Shown here: positions 35,455 to 43,895 of the stretch, piece after piece
How positions within the stretch are numbered: position 1 is the stretch's first letter
How the letters are laid out: the number at the start of each line of letters is the position of its first letter
From: Miniphocaeibacter sp964345925
GTDB lineage: Bacteria; Bacillota; Clostridia; Tissierellales; Peptoniphilaceae
Length of the DNA stretch: 64,000 bases
Direction: 5' to 3'
Assembly (NCBI GenBank): GCA_964345925.1
Contig: CAYFSP010000005.1
Span: 1 to 64,000 of the forward strand
Made by a program: the position numbers and the translations under genes
The notes under the pieces: generated by a model
What the model was told of the DNA's origin: nothing
What the model saw: the letters and a program-made list of their open reading frames with translations, nothing else
The model's database searches: none

Positions 35455-36024
35455 TTGAATCCATTAGAAAAAAGAATATTAGATGAGGGAACTGTATTAC
35501 CAGGAAATATATTAAAGGTTGATAGATTTATAAACCATATGATAGATCCGATGCTTTTTGTAGAACTGGCAGATGAGTTTGATAAAAGGTTTAAGGATAT
35601 AGAAGTGGACAAAGTACTTACATTGGAAGTATCTGGAATAGGTATAGCCTTTGCGTGTGGTTTAAAATTACAAAAACCAGTAGTTTTTGCAAAGAAGACC
35701 ATTTCTAAAACATTGGGTGATGATGTTTATACTTCTCAAGTATACAGTTATACAAAAAAAATAAATTACGATATTATGGTAGCTAAGGATTTTCTAAAAA
35801 AAGGTGAAAGAGTTTTAATAATTGATGATTTCTTAGCCAATGGAAAAGCAATAGAAGGCCTTATTGACCTTTGTGACCAAGCAGGAGCCAAAGTTGAAGG
35901 AATTGGTATATTAATAGAAAAAGCATTCCAAGATGGTGGTAAAAATATTCGTGAAGAAGGATACCATTTAGAATCATTGGCAATAATAGATAGATTTGAA
36001 GATGGTAAAGTAGTATTTAAATAA
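35455..36024 (+). CDS. xpt: Xanthine phosphoribosyltransferase
   Basis: The 189-residue enzyme converts xanthine and PRPP to XMP for purine salvage. The PRPP-binding motif is VLIIDDFLANGKAIEGL near 118-134, and the N-terminus LEKRILDEGTVLPGNILKVDRF is typical of Xpt. The start is TTG with a GAGGTG site. No purine riboswitch is seen in the short upstream gap. The enzyme competes with the purine breakdown cluster on the right for xanthine. Confidence 0.9.
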   Translation: MNPLEKRILDEGTVLPGNILKVDRFINHMIDPMLFVELADEFDKRFKDIEVDKVLTLEVSGIGIAFACGLKLQKPVVFAKKTISKTLGDDVYTSQVYSYTKKINYDIMVAKDFLKKGERVLIIDDFLANGKAIEGLIDLCDQAGAKVEGIGILIEKAFQDGGKNIREEGYHLESLAIIDRFEDGKVVFK

Positions 36025-36048
36025 GCATATCGAAAGATATGCTTTTTT
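36023..36048 (+). terminator. Rho-independent terminator after xpt
   Basis: The 9-bp stem AAGCATATC/GATATGCTT with a GAAA-type loop is followed by a T-run; it overlaps the stop codon. Confidence 0.9.
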
Positions 36049-36142
36049 AATTTCTAAAAAATTGTTACAATTTGGTTAAGATGTAGGAATATATTCTGTT
36101 TTCGTGTAAAATAGTAATATCAAAATTATTATGGGAGATTAT

Positions 36143-36652
36143 ATGAAATTTTTAATTGAGATTTTAGAAAAGTTTTTTTCTATAAATTTAACAGCTAATT
36201 TGACATTATATGGCTTATTGTCGATGATATTTAAATATGCCTTTGTAATTATAATATATTATTTTATTTTAAATATTATAAAGATGATCTATCTTGATAT
36301 AAGAGGGATTAACAATATGAATTCCGTAGCGGACACATATTTAAAACTTATTAATAGAAAGGAAAAACTTCCTTTTAAAACACAGGAACATTACTTTATA
36401 GGGGATAACACCACTATTGGTAGATCGGACCAAAATGACGTAGTTTTAAAGGATAGATTCATATCTAAGAGACATGCCAGAATTATTAAACAAAAAGGCA
36501 CATATTTTTTAGAGGATTTAAACTCTGCTAATGGAACATATATAAATGGTCAGAAGATCAATGACCCTATAGAATTAAAGGACAAGGATTTAATAGATAT
36601 AGGTCAGGTTGAGTTCCTATTTGTAAATGGTGATGATGAAGATGAAGAGTAA
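36143..36652 (+). CDS. Membrane-anchored FHA-domain protein
   Basis: The 169-residue protein has one N-terminal membrane segment (about 20-46) and a cytoplasmic FHA domain that binds phosphothreonine peptides: TIGRSDQNDVVL near 91, SKRHARI near 112, and SANGTYINGQ near 130. All conserved FHA residues are present. ATG 36143 has a GGGAG site; the in-frame ATG at 36131 lies on top of that site. It overlaps an FtsW/RodA gene followed by a PBP, an arrangement known from Actinobacteria, where FHA proteins link kinase signalling to wall synthesis. Confidence 0.85.
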   Translation: MKFLIEILEKFFSINLTANLTLYGLLSMIFKYAFVIIIYYFILNIIKMIYLDIRGINNMNSVADTYLKLINRKEKLPFKTQEHYFIGDNTTIGRSDQNDVVLKDRFISKRHARIIKQKGTYFLEDLNSANGTYINGQKINDPIELKDKDLIDIGQVEFLFVNGDDEDEE

Positions 36653-37961
36653 AATTAGGAGAAACAAAAAGCAAAAGAAAACATTTAAAGAGAGAATACT
36701 TAGGATAGGAAATTCTTTAAATGATGGAAAACTAAGGGATCCATCAACATATTTACTCATATTTCAACTGTTGGCATTAACAATGGCACTTGTATTTCAA
36801 AAGGATAATTTAACTTCAAGAAATCTTATGATCTTTGCTGCGTTAATAGTGGTGGTTTTTCTTGCAAATAAAATAGTATTAAAGATTACAGACGGTGATA
36901 ACTATTTGTTGTCCATAGCTTCAATGATTTTCAGCATAGGCGTTACTATGATATATAGGCTAAATTCGGGAGAGGGAATAAGACAAATTGTTTTCTTTAT
37001 GCTTGGAATGGTCATATTTTTTATAGTATATTTTATTTTAAAATCCTTTAGAGGATGGGAAAACTTAACTATACTTTATTTAATAGGTTGTTTTACACTG
37101 TTTATTTTAACGATGATTTTAGCGGATTATAATAAAGGTGCATATAACTGGATTAGTTTATTTGGAATTAGTTTCCAACCTTCAGAATTGACAAAGATAC
37201 TCTATATATTTTTCATAGCATCCTTTCATGGTAATGGAAAGCTTTTAAAAGGAACCAGGTATGAAAAATACATGGTGTATAAGAAATATATATACATGGC
37301 AATCTCCTATATATTTGTAGGTTTTTTCTTTCTACAAAGGGATTTAGGCTCGGCTGTAATATTTTTTGCAATTTATTTAATATCGTTAATTATTTATGAT
37401 TATGATATTAAATTTATTATAGGAAATATTGTACTTGCATCTATTGGTGGAGTAGCAGCATACTTTATGTTTGGCCATATTAGAACCAGATTTAATATAT
37501 GGATAGATCCTTGGGCAGACCCAATGAAACAAGGGTTCCAAATTATCAGGTCGTTATTTGCTGTAGCAGCAGGTGGCTTCTTTGGAACGGGACTAGGTCT
37601 TGGAAAACCATGGAGTGTACCAATAGCTACATCTGACTTTATATTCCCAGCAGTAGTAGAGGAAATGGGTATTTTTACAGGTATGGGAATTATAATGTTA
37701 TACATGATTTTAGTCTATAGAGGATTTAAAATAGCTATGGAGCAGCAGAGTAGCTTCTTTAAATTTGTTGCAGTTGGAATTTCTTCACTATTTGCAATAC
37801 AGGCTATTCTTATGATAGGTGGAGTATTAAAACTAATTCCAATGACGGGTATAACAATTCCTTTCTTAAGTTATGGAGGTAGTTCAATGATATCAAGCTT
37901 TATTTGTCTTGGAATATTACAGTACTGCTCTTCAGATATTAAAGGTAGAATGGTGGATTAA
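36627..37961 (+). CDS. FtsW/RodA/SpoVE-family glycosyltransferase
   Basis: This SEDS protein polymerises lipid II into glycan strands. About ten membrane helices follow a basic N-terminus. Signature pieces are FQPSELTKI, LQRDLGSAVIFF, DPWADP, QGFQIIRSLFAVAAGGFFGTG split over helices, and the C-terminal PMTGITIPFLSYGGSS. Start is uncertain among ATGs at 36627-36642, all inside the FHA gene's acidic tail. It is directly followed (ATG at its stop) by a class B PBP, its expected transpeptidase partner. RodA and FtsW cannot be told apart safely. Confidence 0.87.
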   Translation: MVMMKMKSKIRRNKKQKKTFKERILRIGNSLNDGKLRDPSTYLLIFQLLALTMALVFQKDNLTSRNLMIFAALIVVVFLANKIVLKITDGDNYLLSIASMIFSIGVTMIYRLNSGEGIRQIVFFMLGMVIFFIVYFILKSFRGWENLTILYLIGCFTLFILTMILADYNKGAYNWISLFGISFQPSELTKILYIFFIASFHGNGKLLKGTRYEKYMVYKKYIYMAISYIFVGFFFLQRDLGSAVIFFAIYLISLIIYDYDIKFIIGNIVLASIGGVAAYFMFGHIRTRFNIWIDPWADPMKQGFQIIRSLFAVAAGGFFGTGLGLGKPWSVPIATSDFIFPAVVEEMGIFTGMGIIMLYMILVYRGFKIAMEQQSSFFKFVAVGISSLFAIQAILMIGGVLKLIPMTGITIPFLSYGGSSMISSFICLGILQYCSSDIKGRMVD

Positions 37962-39391
37962 TGGAAAAAGTAAATAAGAAAATATTAATAATATTTGCTG
38001 GATTTGTTTTTTTATTCTTAGGACTTGTACTATATATGACATATTTTCAAGTAGTAAAAGCGAAAGATTTGAACAATGGGGAATACAGCAAGTACAATCC
38101 ACGAAATACAGTTGATGAAAACAAGGTAAAGCGTGGAACGGTTTATGATAGTAATGGAAATATAATAGTTGAGACAAAAACCGATAGCGATAAAAATAAT
38201 TATAGATCTTTTGCATATGGTGAAGACTACGCTCCAATAACGGGCTATAATTCAAAATCATATGGAACTTATGGATTGGAACAATCTTTTTCAAACCAAC
38301 TGTTAAATATTAAAGAAGACACTCCTTTAGCGGATTTAAAAAAATTGGTGGAGAAACAGGATAGAGGTAATGATTTAAAACTTACTACGAATACTGAATT
38401 ACAAAAGGTCGCAATGGAGGAGTTAAGGGGGAAAAAAGGTTCAATAGTGGCAATGAATCCTAAGACTGGAGCAATATATGCAATGGCTTCATTCCCTTCA
38501 TATAATCCAAATGAGGTTAATACCGAATGGCAGGATATTATTGCAGATGAAAAATCGGGTAGACTTCTAAATAGGGCAACACAAGGGTTATATGTACCAG
38601 GCTCTGTATTTAAGATAATAACAGCAACTAGTATTTTGGATAATCAAGATGATTTAAAGACTCTAACTATAAACGATAAGGGTAAGACTAAAGTTGGTGG
38701 ACATGAAATAAAGAATATATATGAAATGGTTAACGGACAAACAGACCTTAAAAAAGCCTTAGTATATTCATCAAATGTCTATTTTGCAGAATTAGGAGCA
38801 GAACTTGGAAGAAAGACTTTAGAGGAGACTGTAAGTAAATTCTATATTGGAAAGAAATTTGATTTTGATTTAAAAATGTCAAATTCTAAAAATGGTTACT
38901 CAGAGGATATAGATACTGCCGGTGTTGCAGCTACTTCTTTTGGACAGGGTAAAACATTGGTAACACCACTTAATATGGCAATGGCCATGTCTGCAATTTC
39001 AAATAATGGCCAGATGATGCAGCCATATATAGTCGATCAAATTATTTCTCCAGACAAAAAGGTGAGGAAAACTGAACCTAAGGTATTATCTACAGTTACA
39101 TCTGAAGAAAATGCCCAAGAGATTATGGAAGCTTTAGTAGCTGTTGTAAGAAATAATTCAAATGCTGCCATAAGTGGTGTGAAGGTTGCAGGTAAATCTG
39201 GAACAGCAGAGATTGGAAAGGATAAAGAATCTACAAATGCTTGGTTCGTTTCTGCAGCACCAGCAGATGATGCCACTGTATCAGTAGCTGTAGTGCTTGA
39301 AGATAGTGGTGAAGGTGGAGACGATGCAGCAGGACCAATAGCGAGAAGAATAATGAGTAAGGCGTTAAATTTAGGATTAGGCAATAATTAA
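37961..39391 (+). CDS. Class B penicillin-binding protein (PbpA-like transpeptidase)
   Basis: The 476-residue protein has one membrane anchor (about 8-28), a short dimerisation domain and a transpeptidase domain. SxxK is VPGSVFKI with Ser near 215, SxN is SSN near 270, and the third motif is KSG (GKSGTAEI near 412) rather than KTG. This short form resembles the PbpA group that pairs with RodA. It cross-links peptidoglycan outside the membrane. Its start codon overlaps the SEDS gene stop, so the FHA-SEDS-PBP trio is one operon. Confidence 0.88.
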   Translation: MEKVNKKILIIFAGFVFLFLGLVLYMTYFQVVKAKDLNNGEYSKYNPRNTVDENKVKRGTVYDSNGNIIVETKTDSDKNNYRSFAYGEDYAPITGYNSKSYGTYGLEQSFSNQLLNIKEDTPLADLKKLVEKQDRGNDLKLTTNTELQKVAMEELRGKKGSIVAMNPKTGAIYAMASFPSYNPNEVNTEWQDIIADEKSGRLLNRATQGLYVPGSVFKIITATSILDNQDDLKTLTINDKGKTKVGGHEIKNIYEMVNGQTDLKKALVYSSNVYFAELGAELGRKTLEETVSKFYIGKKFDFDLKMSNSKNGYSEDIDTAGVAATSFGQGKTLVTPLNMAMAMSAISNNGQMMQPYIVDQIISPDKKVRKTEPKVLSTVTSEENAQEIMEALVAVVRNNSNAAISGVKVAGKSGTAEIGKDKESTNAWFVSAAPADDATVSVAVVLEDSGEGGDDAAGPIARRIMSKALNLGLGNN

Positions 39392-39420
39392 AGCTATATG
39401 GATTTCCATATAGCTTTTTT
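39391..39420 (+). terminator. Rho-independent terminator after the FHA-SEDS-PBP operon
   Basis: The 11-bp stem (39391-39401 with 39406-39416) is followed by a T-run and overlaps the stop codon. Confidence 0.9.
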
Positions 39421-39455
39421 CACGGCTCAAATTCATTTGTTTTAATAATCCTATA

Positions 39456-40271
39456 TTATAGGAATTTATCTTTTATATTTAACCAATACCAATCTTTGTA
39501 GAAACTCAATTTTTTAATTTGTCTTTCTGCAATTTTAAATTCAACAAAGTCTAAATCCTTAAAATCTAAATTCATTCCATCATTTATAATCAGGGAATTA
39601 TCATTTATATCTTCACTTCTAGTTCTTATTTTCAAAACGGAGTCGCTAGGAATGACTACGGAGTTTAAAAGAGAACGATATGCTTTTGAATTTATTGGTG
39701 CTAATGGAGTCAACTGATATCCTTTTAAGGAACGGTATAATATTGCTCCTCCAGACGAAAAATTATATGCAGTTGAACCAGAAGGCGTCGAAACTAGCAA
39801 CGCATCACCAGCAAAGGATTCTAAATGGTAATTGTCAATATAAACGTCAAGATGTATTAGAGAAAGATCCGTTGAACGAACTACGAATTCATTTAAGGAA
39901 AAATATTCCAATACTTCCTTTTTGTTTTTTCTAGTAACTTTGGCTTCTAATAAGTCCAAAGATTCTATTTCATAATTTTTATTTATATAATCATCGATAA
40001 ATTTATTTATATTAGGTTCTAAAATCTCTTGATAAAATCCAAGATGACCAGTATTTATTCCAACAAATGGAATACTTGAAAATTTTGATTTGTGAACAGC
40101 TCTTAAAAAAGCACCATCTCCACCAATACATATATTCAATTCTGCATCTTCATCAAAATCATATGAAATTTTATAACCTTTAGATTCAAATTTTTTCTGT
40201 ATCTCCAAACTAATTGATAGAGATTTATGATTATTATTTGGTAATAGGTTAATTGTCTTTATAGAATTCAA
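39456..40271 (-). CDS. nadK: NAD kinase
   Basis: The 271-residue enzyme phosphorylates NAD to NADP. The active-site motif GGDGAFLRA begins near residue 50, NTGHLGF follows near 75, and the second hallmark STPSGSTAYNFSSGG lies near 160. Length is typical of the short bacterial form. It is a leftward single gene facing the PBP operon. No close partner gene is present. Confidence 0.9.
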   Translation of the reverse strand: MNSIKTINLLPNNNHKSLSISLEIQKKFESKGYKISYDFDEDAELNICIGGDGAFLRAVHKSKFSSIPFVGINTGHLGFYQEILEPNINKFIDDYINKNYEIESLDLLEAKVTRKNKKEVLEYFSLNEFVVRSTDLSLIHLDVYIDNYHLESFAGDALLVSTPSGSTAYNFSSGGAILYRSLKGYQLTPLAPINSKAYRSLLNSVVIPSDSVLKIRTRSEDINDNSLIINDGMNLDFKDLDFVEFKIAERQIKKLSFYKDWYWLNIKDKFL

Positions 40272-40372
40272 CTAAATCACTCCAGTACTAAATTTCATTA
40301 TACCAAATGAAAGTATATATTTACAAAGTAAAATGTAAAAAAACTACAATATAATAGAAAATTTAAATTATA

Positions 40373-40401
40373 TTGAATTATACTAATGGTTTATGTATAA
40401 T
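40373..40401 (+). promoter_or_regulatory. Promoter of the 6S-like RNA
   Basis: TTGAAT (40373-40378) and TATAAT (40396-40401) are 17 nt apart and place the start near 40407, exactly at the closing stem of the predicted RNA. Confidence 0.7.
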
Positions 40402-40406
40402 TAGAG

Positions 40407-40580
40407 TATCCTTAGTGGGAAAACCTGTCATATTATACCTACGAATTTTATAAGGGACGATGGAAGTTCTTTCTTTGATAAAATGCCTCGCAATGTGGAC
40501 TTTTGAGATTAAAGACAGTCAACCCACCTTCATATACTGAAGGTTTATAATTTGCAGGTTCGCACTAAGGCATATAGATT
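40407..40580 (+). ncRNA. ssrS: 6S RNA (ssrS) candidate
   Basis: The roughly 175-nt region folds by eye into a long rod. Closing stem CCTTAGTG (40410-40417) pairs with CACTAAGG (40563-40570); AACCTG pairs with CAGGTT and ATTATA with TATAAT further in. A small hairpin ACCTTCATATACTGAAGGT sits on the 3' side of the central bubble, as in E. coli 6S RNA, and GTGGACT pairs with AGTCAACCCAC at the apex. 6S RNA mimics an open promoter and holds RNA polymerase. The gap 40272-40646 holds no protein gene; the rest is unassigned. Confidence 0.72.
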
Positions 40581-40646
40581 TTAAAATTTTGCAAAGGCAA
40601 ATTATAATATATTAAAAATTTAACATAAAGGTTATGGAGGATCATT

Positions 40647-41027
40647 ATGAGTATATCAGACTATTTAGAAGCTAAAAGAAGAGAAAAAGAAAGACAAATT
40701 AGAAATGAAATGAGAATGAAGCACATGGAAACAGCTAGAAAAGTTGCTACTGGAACTATAGTAGGAGCTTTAGCAGGAATTACTGCAGGTGTTTTATTTG
40801 CTCCAAAATCAGGAGAAGAGACTAGAAAAGATATTGCAGATTTTGCAGTTGATGCAAAAGAAAATGTTAAAGATGGAATAAATGTTGCAAAAGAAAATAT
40901 AATATATAAAACGGAAGAGATAAAAGGCGATATTAAAGATAAATATGCCGAGTTTAAAGATAGAGGATATACTGAATTAGAAAATGATTTTGACATAGAG
41001 AATAAGGATTCAAGTACAGAAGAATAA
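40647..41027 (+). CDS. YtxH-domain protein
   Basis: The 126-residue protein begins with a basic amphipathic helix, then a glycine-rich membrane segment (TIVGALAGITAGVLFAPKSG, about 36-55) that is the YtxH/gas-vesicle-like hallmark, and a charged helical tail. YtxH proteins are small membrane-linked stress proteins of unclear function. A GGAGG site precedes the start. The DUF948-type gene follows after 18 nt; the pair is a common combination in Bacillota. Confidence 0.8.
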   Translation: MSISDYLEAKRREKERQIRNEMRMKHMETARKVATGTIVGALAGITAGVLFAPKSGEETRKDIADFAVDAKENVKDGINVAKENIIYKTEEIKGDIKDKYAEFKDRGYTELENDFDIENKDSSTEE

Positions 41028-41045
41028 GATAAGCAGGTGCATATA

Positions 41046-41486
41046 ATGATAGACATTACGGAAGTAATATTAATATTGTTATTTATTTGTATTATAGTAT
41101 TCTTAGTTACATTGACGGTATTCCTTATAAAGTTAATAGGTACTGTAAAACAAGTAAATTCCATAATTGAAAAAAATAGAACGGAAATAGATATTTCCCT
41201 AAGAAAAACTCAAGATACAATGGAAAATATGTCGAACATCACAAATAAAACCGACAGATTATTAGAGGAGATTGCTCCAGATATTAAAAAAATAGCAACT
41301 AGTACAGGTAATACAATGGAAAATGTTGAGGGATTAGTTGAAGATGTAACGGATACCGTAGATTTTGTTTCAGAATCGGTAATTGATACAGCGGACAGTA
41401 TAAAAACTAGTGTAACTGGTTACTCTAATTATGCTTCATATATAATAGACATAGTAAATTATATTAGGTCTCTATTTAAAAAATAA
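41046..41486 (+). CDS. DUF948-type membrane protein
   Basis: The 146-residue protein has one N-terminal membrane helix (about 5-30) followed by a long coiled-coil-like region rich in Asn, Thr, Asp and Glu, the DUF948 pattern. ATG 41046 has a GCAGGTG site at good spacing; the in-frame ATG at 41037 is on that site. It is paired with the YtxH gene upstream and closed by a terminator. It may tether or organise envelope components; the function is not established. Confidence 0.72.
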   Translation: MIDITEVILILLFICIIVFLVTLTVFLIKLIGTVKQVNSIIEKNRTEIDISLRKTQDTMENMSNITNKTDRLLEEIAPDIKKIATSTGNTMENVEGLVEDVTDTVDFVSESVIDTADSIKTSVTGYSNYASYIIDIVNYIRSLFKK

Positions 41487-41517
41487 AATTGGAGGGGTTT
41501 ATCTCTCCGATTTTTTA
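41487..41517 (+). terminator. Rho-independent terminator after the DUF948 gene
   Basis: An 8-bp stem (41487-41494 with 41505-41512, one G-A mismatch position) is followed by a T-run. Confidence 0.75.
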
Positions 41518-41584
41518 TTGTAAGATTAATGTAATTGATAATAAAATAAATTTTTGATAGTATTTGAGTATATGTGAGGTAGAA

Positions 41585-42484
41585 GTGGAAAAAGTAAAAA
41601 TAATATATAATCCAACATCAGGAAGTCAAGCTAATAAAAAGTCAATAGAAACAATGAGTAATGACCTATTGAATAGGGGTTATCTTTTACAAAAAGTGGC
41701 TACAACGGGAAAGCAATCCGCATATGATGAAACTATTAAAGCTTCAAAGGAAGGTTTTGATATTGTAATTGCATGTGGAGGAGATGGAACTGTAAATGAA
41801 GTTATAAATGCTTTAGCAACAATTAAATCCAATATGAAACTTGGAATCTTCCCTATAGGTACAGTAAACGATTTCGCCACTTATTTAGAACTTTCCTCAA
41901 ACGCAAAGGATTTAGTAGAGTTAATTTCCGAAGATTCAACAACATTTGTAGATGTTGGATTAGCAGGAGAAAAATATTTTATAAATGTTGCAGCAGGTGG
42001 AAGATTGGCAAATGTAGGTCATGAAACCGATAAGGAATTAAAAGCTATATTTGGAAGATTAGCATATGTTGCAGAGGGTATAAAAATAATTCCGGATATT
42101 GTTGCATCAGATTATAAGTTATATTATAAAATTGATGGAGTGGAATATGAGAATGAAGTATATTTGTTTTTAGTAGCAAATTCTTCTTCAATAGGAGGTT
42201 TTAAAAAAATTGCTCCTAATGCATCCATATCAGATGGATATTTAGATGTGATTATAATAAAAAATGTTAATAGAATTGTGAATTTAGCACAAGTATTTTT
42301 CCAGGTATTTTCCGGAGATCATGTTAATAATGAAGATGTTGAATATTTTCATGCTAAGGAAATTGAATTATCATCAGATACCAAAGTAGAGGTTGATATT
42401 GACGGAGAATACGCAGGAGACCTGCCTTTAAAAATAAAGGTATCAGACTATAAAGTAAATGTATTTACAAAAATAAAGGAGTAG
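41585..42484 (+). CDS. Diacylglycerol-kinase-family lipid kinase
   Basis: The 299-residue YegS/BmrU/DgkB-type enzyme has IIYNPTSGSQANKK at the N-terminus, ATP-binding CGGDGTVNEVINAL near 65, PIGTVNDFA near 95 and a C-terminal beta domain ending in DGEYAGDLPLKI. It phosphorylates diacylglycerol or a related lipid for recycling into phospholipid. GTG 41585 with a TGTGAGG site is preferred over TTG 41564. It ends 3 nt before a LacI-type regulator and heads the run to HPr. Tandem phosphoglycerol transferases earlier in the window would yield diacylglycerol. Confidence 0.83.
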   Translation: MEKVKIIYNPTSGSQANKKSIETMSNDLLNRGYLLQKVATTGKQSAYDETIKASKEGFDIVIACGGDGTVNEVINALATIKSNMKLGIFPIGTVNDFATYLELSSNAKDLVELISEDSTTFVDVGLAGEKYFINVAAGGRLANVGHETDKELKAIFGRLAYVAEGIKIIPDIVASDYKLYYKIDGVEYENEVYLFLVANSSSIGGFKKIAPNASISDGYLDVIIIKNVNRIVNLAQVFFQVFSGDHVNNEDVEYFHAKEIELSSDTKVEVDIDGEYAGDLPLKIKVSDYKVNVFTKIKE

Positions 42485-42487
42485 AAG

Positions 42488-43495
42488 ATGTCATCACCAA
42501 CAATAAAAGATGTAGCAAGACTTGCAGGTGTTTCTATATCGACGGTTTCCCGAGTTATGAATGACTCGAAACCAGTAAGCCCAGAGGCAAGAAGAAAAGT
42601 TTTAGACGCAATAAAAAAATTGGATTTTAAACCAAATGAATTGGCAAGATCATTAGTAATGAGAAGATCTAACTTAATAGGGGTAATAGTTAAAGATATT
42701 GCCATATCCTATATGACTGAAATAGTTAGAGGGATAGAAGAAGTAGGAAGGATGTATAATTACGACATACTTCTATCAAGTAGCTATGGAGATATTGAAT
42801 TAGAGAAAAAGATTATAAACTTTATGTTCACTAAACAAGTAGAAGGTATTATATTGGTTTCGGAAGACGCTAAACCGGAAGTTGTTTATATGCTTAAAAA
42901 TCAAACAACACCATATATTCAACTTGATAAGTTCTATGACGATAATGAAACTTATTCTGTAACAATAGATTATAAAGAAGCATCAAAAAATATGACAAAG
43001 TTTTTAATAGGAGAAGGTCATAAGAATATTATTTTTGTAAAAGAGTATCAAAATGCTAAAATAGGTCAAGAAAAGCTAAAGGGTTATAAGGAAGTAATGA
43101 ATGAGAATGGGTTATTCTCAATGGAAATTACAGTAGATGGTGTTACTGATAAAGATGGTTATAGATATGGTGAAGAGATTTGGAGAATTATCGAGCGAGA
43201 AAAACTTACTGCTGCATTCTTTTCAGAAGATGGATTGGCAATAGGTTTTTTAAACTATTGTTACGATAATAATAAAAAAGTTCCAGATGAAATTTCTGTA
43301 GCAGGTTTTGGAGATATAAAAGTATCTTCTTTATATAGACCTAGACTTACAACAGTAAGAGAACCTTACTATGATTATGGAGCAGTAGCGGTGAGGAAAA
43401 TCATTAAGAAATTAAAGGATAAAGTTGAAATAGATAGTGGAACAATTCTTCCAAGTAGCATTATTGAAAGAGAAACAGTTAAAAAGATAAAGTAA
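42488..43495 (+). CDS. LacI/CcpA-like transcriptional regulator
   Basis: The 335-residue protein has a LacI HTH (TIKDVARLAGVSISTVSRVM), hinge PNELARSLVM near 52-61, and an effector domain with VAGFGDIKVSSLYRPRLTTV. It lies immediately before ptsH (HPr, with Ser46) and ptsI, which is suggestive because CcpA acts with Ser46-phosphorylated HPr. It differs from classical CcpA in parts of the effector domain, so CcpA function is an inference. An independent sugar-responsive role is possible. Starts 3 nt after the lipid kinase gene. Confidence 0.83.
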   Translation: MSSPTIKDVARLAGVSISTVSRVMNDSKPVSPEARRKVLDAIKKLDFKPNELARSLVMRRSNLIGVIVKDIAISYMTEIVRGIEEVGRMYNYDILLSSSYGDIELEKKIINFMFTKQVEGIILVSEDAKPEVVYMLKNQTTPYIQLDKFYDDNETYSVTIDYKEASKNMTKFLIGEGHKNIIFVKEYQNAKIGQEKLKGYKEVMNENGLFSMEITVDGVTDKDGYRYGEEIWRIIEREKLTAAFFSEDGLAIGFLNYCYDNNKKVPDEISVAGFGDIKVSSLYRPRLTTVREPYYDYGAVAVRKIIKKLKDKVEIDSGTILPSSIIERETVKKIK

Positions 43496-43512
43496 TTTAA
43501 ATATAATTGATT

Positions 43513-43541
43513 TTGATGGTCTATAATGTTAAAATTATAAT
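43513..43541 (+). promoter_or_regulatory. Promoter upstream of ptsH
   Basis: TTGATG (43513-43518) and TATAAT (43536-43541) with a 17-nt spacer lie in the gap before ptsH. A catabolite-response element is not evident. Confidence 0.55.
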
Positions 43542-43584
43542 AGTTAAGATTTATTAATATATAATGTATAAATAGGAGGAAAGT

Positions 43585-43845
43585 ATGGTAGAAAAAACTG
43601 TTGTAGTTAAAAATGAAACTGGTTTACATGCTAGACCAGCTGCTTCATTGGTACAATTTGTTAAAAACTTTGATGGAACTGTGGAGCTTATAAAAGATGG
43701 CAAAACAGCTAATGCTAAAAGTATCTTCAACGTTATGGCATTGGGAATTTCAAAAGGTACAGAGATTACTATAAGAATCGATGGAGAAAATGAACAAGAA
43801 AATTTAGATAAATTAGTAGAATTTATTGAAAACCTTGTAGATTAA
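43585..43845 (+). CDS. ptsH: Phosphocarrier protein HPr
   Basis: The 86-residue HPr carries phosphate from enzyme I to PTS permeases on His15 (NETGLHARPAA). Ser46 (AKSIFNVMALG) is the HPr-kinase site used for catabolite control in Bacillota. Length and motifs are standard. AGGAGG precedes the start. A terminator-like hairpin separates it from ptsI, which would keep HPr more abundant than enzyme I. No sugar-specific enzyme II is in this window. Confidence 0.93.
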   Translation: MVEKTVVVKNETGLHARPAASLVQFVKNFDGTVELIKDGKTANAKSIFNVMALGISKGTEITIRIDGENEQENLDKLVEFIENLVD

Positions 43846-43856
43846 TTTTCAATAGG

Positions 43857-43885
43857 GGATGTGATAAACATCCTTTATTTTTTTT
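43857..43885 (+). terminator. Attenuator-like terminator between ptsH and ptsI
   Basis: The short stem GGATGT/ACATCC (43857-43862 with 43868-43873) is followed by TTTATTTTTTTT; the AGGAGG of ptsI begins right after. Partial readthrough is expected. Confidence 0.7.
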
Positions 43886-43895
43886 AGGAGGAATT

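Noticed and set aside
43874..43885. Full transcription stop between ptsH and ptsI
   Set aside because: The stem is short and ptsI has no separate promoter in the remaining few bases, so partial termination is more likely.
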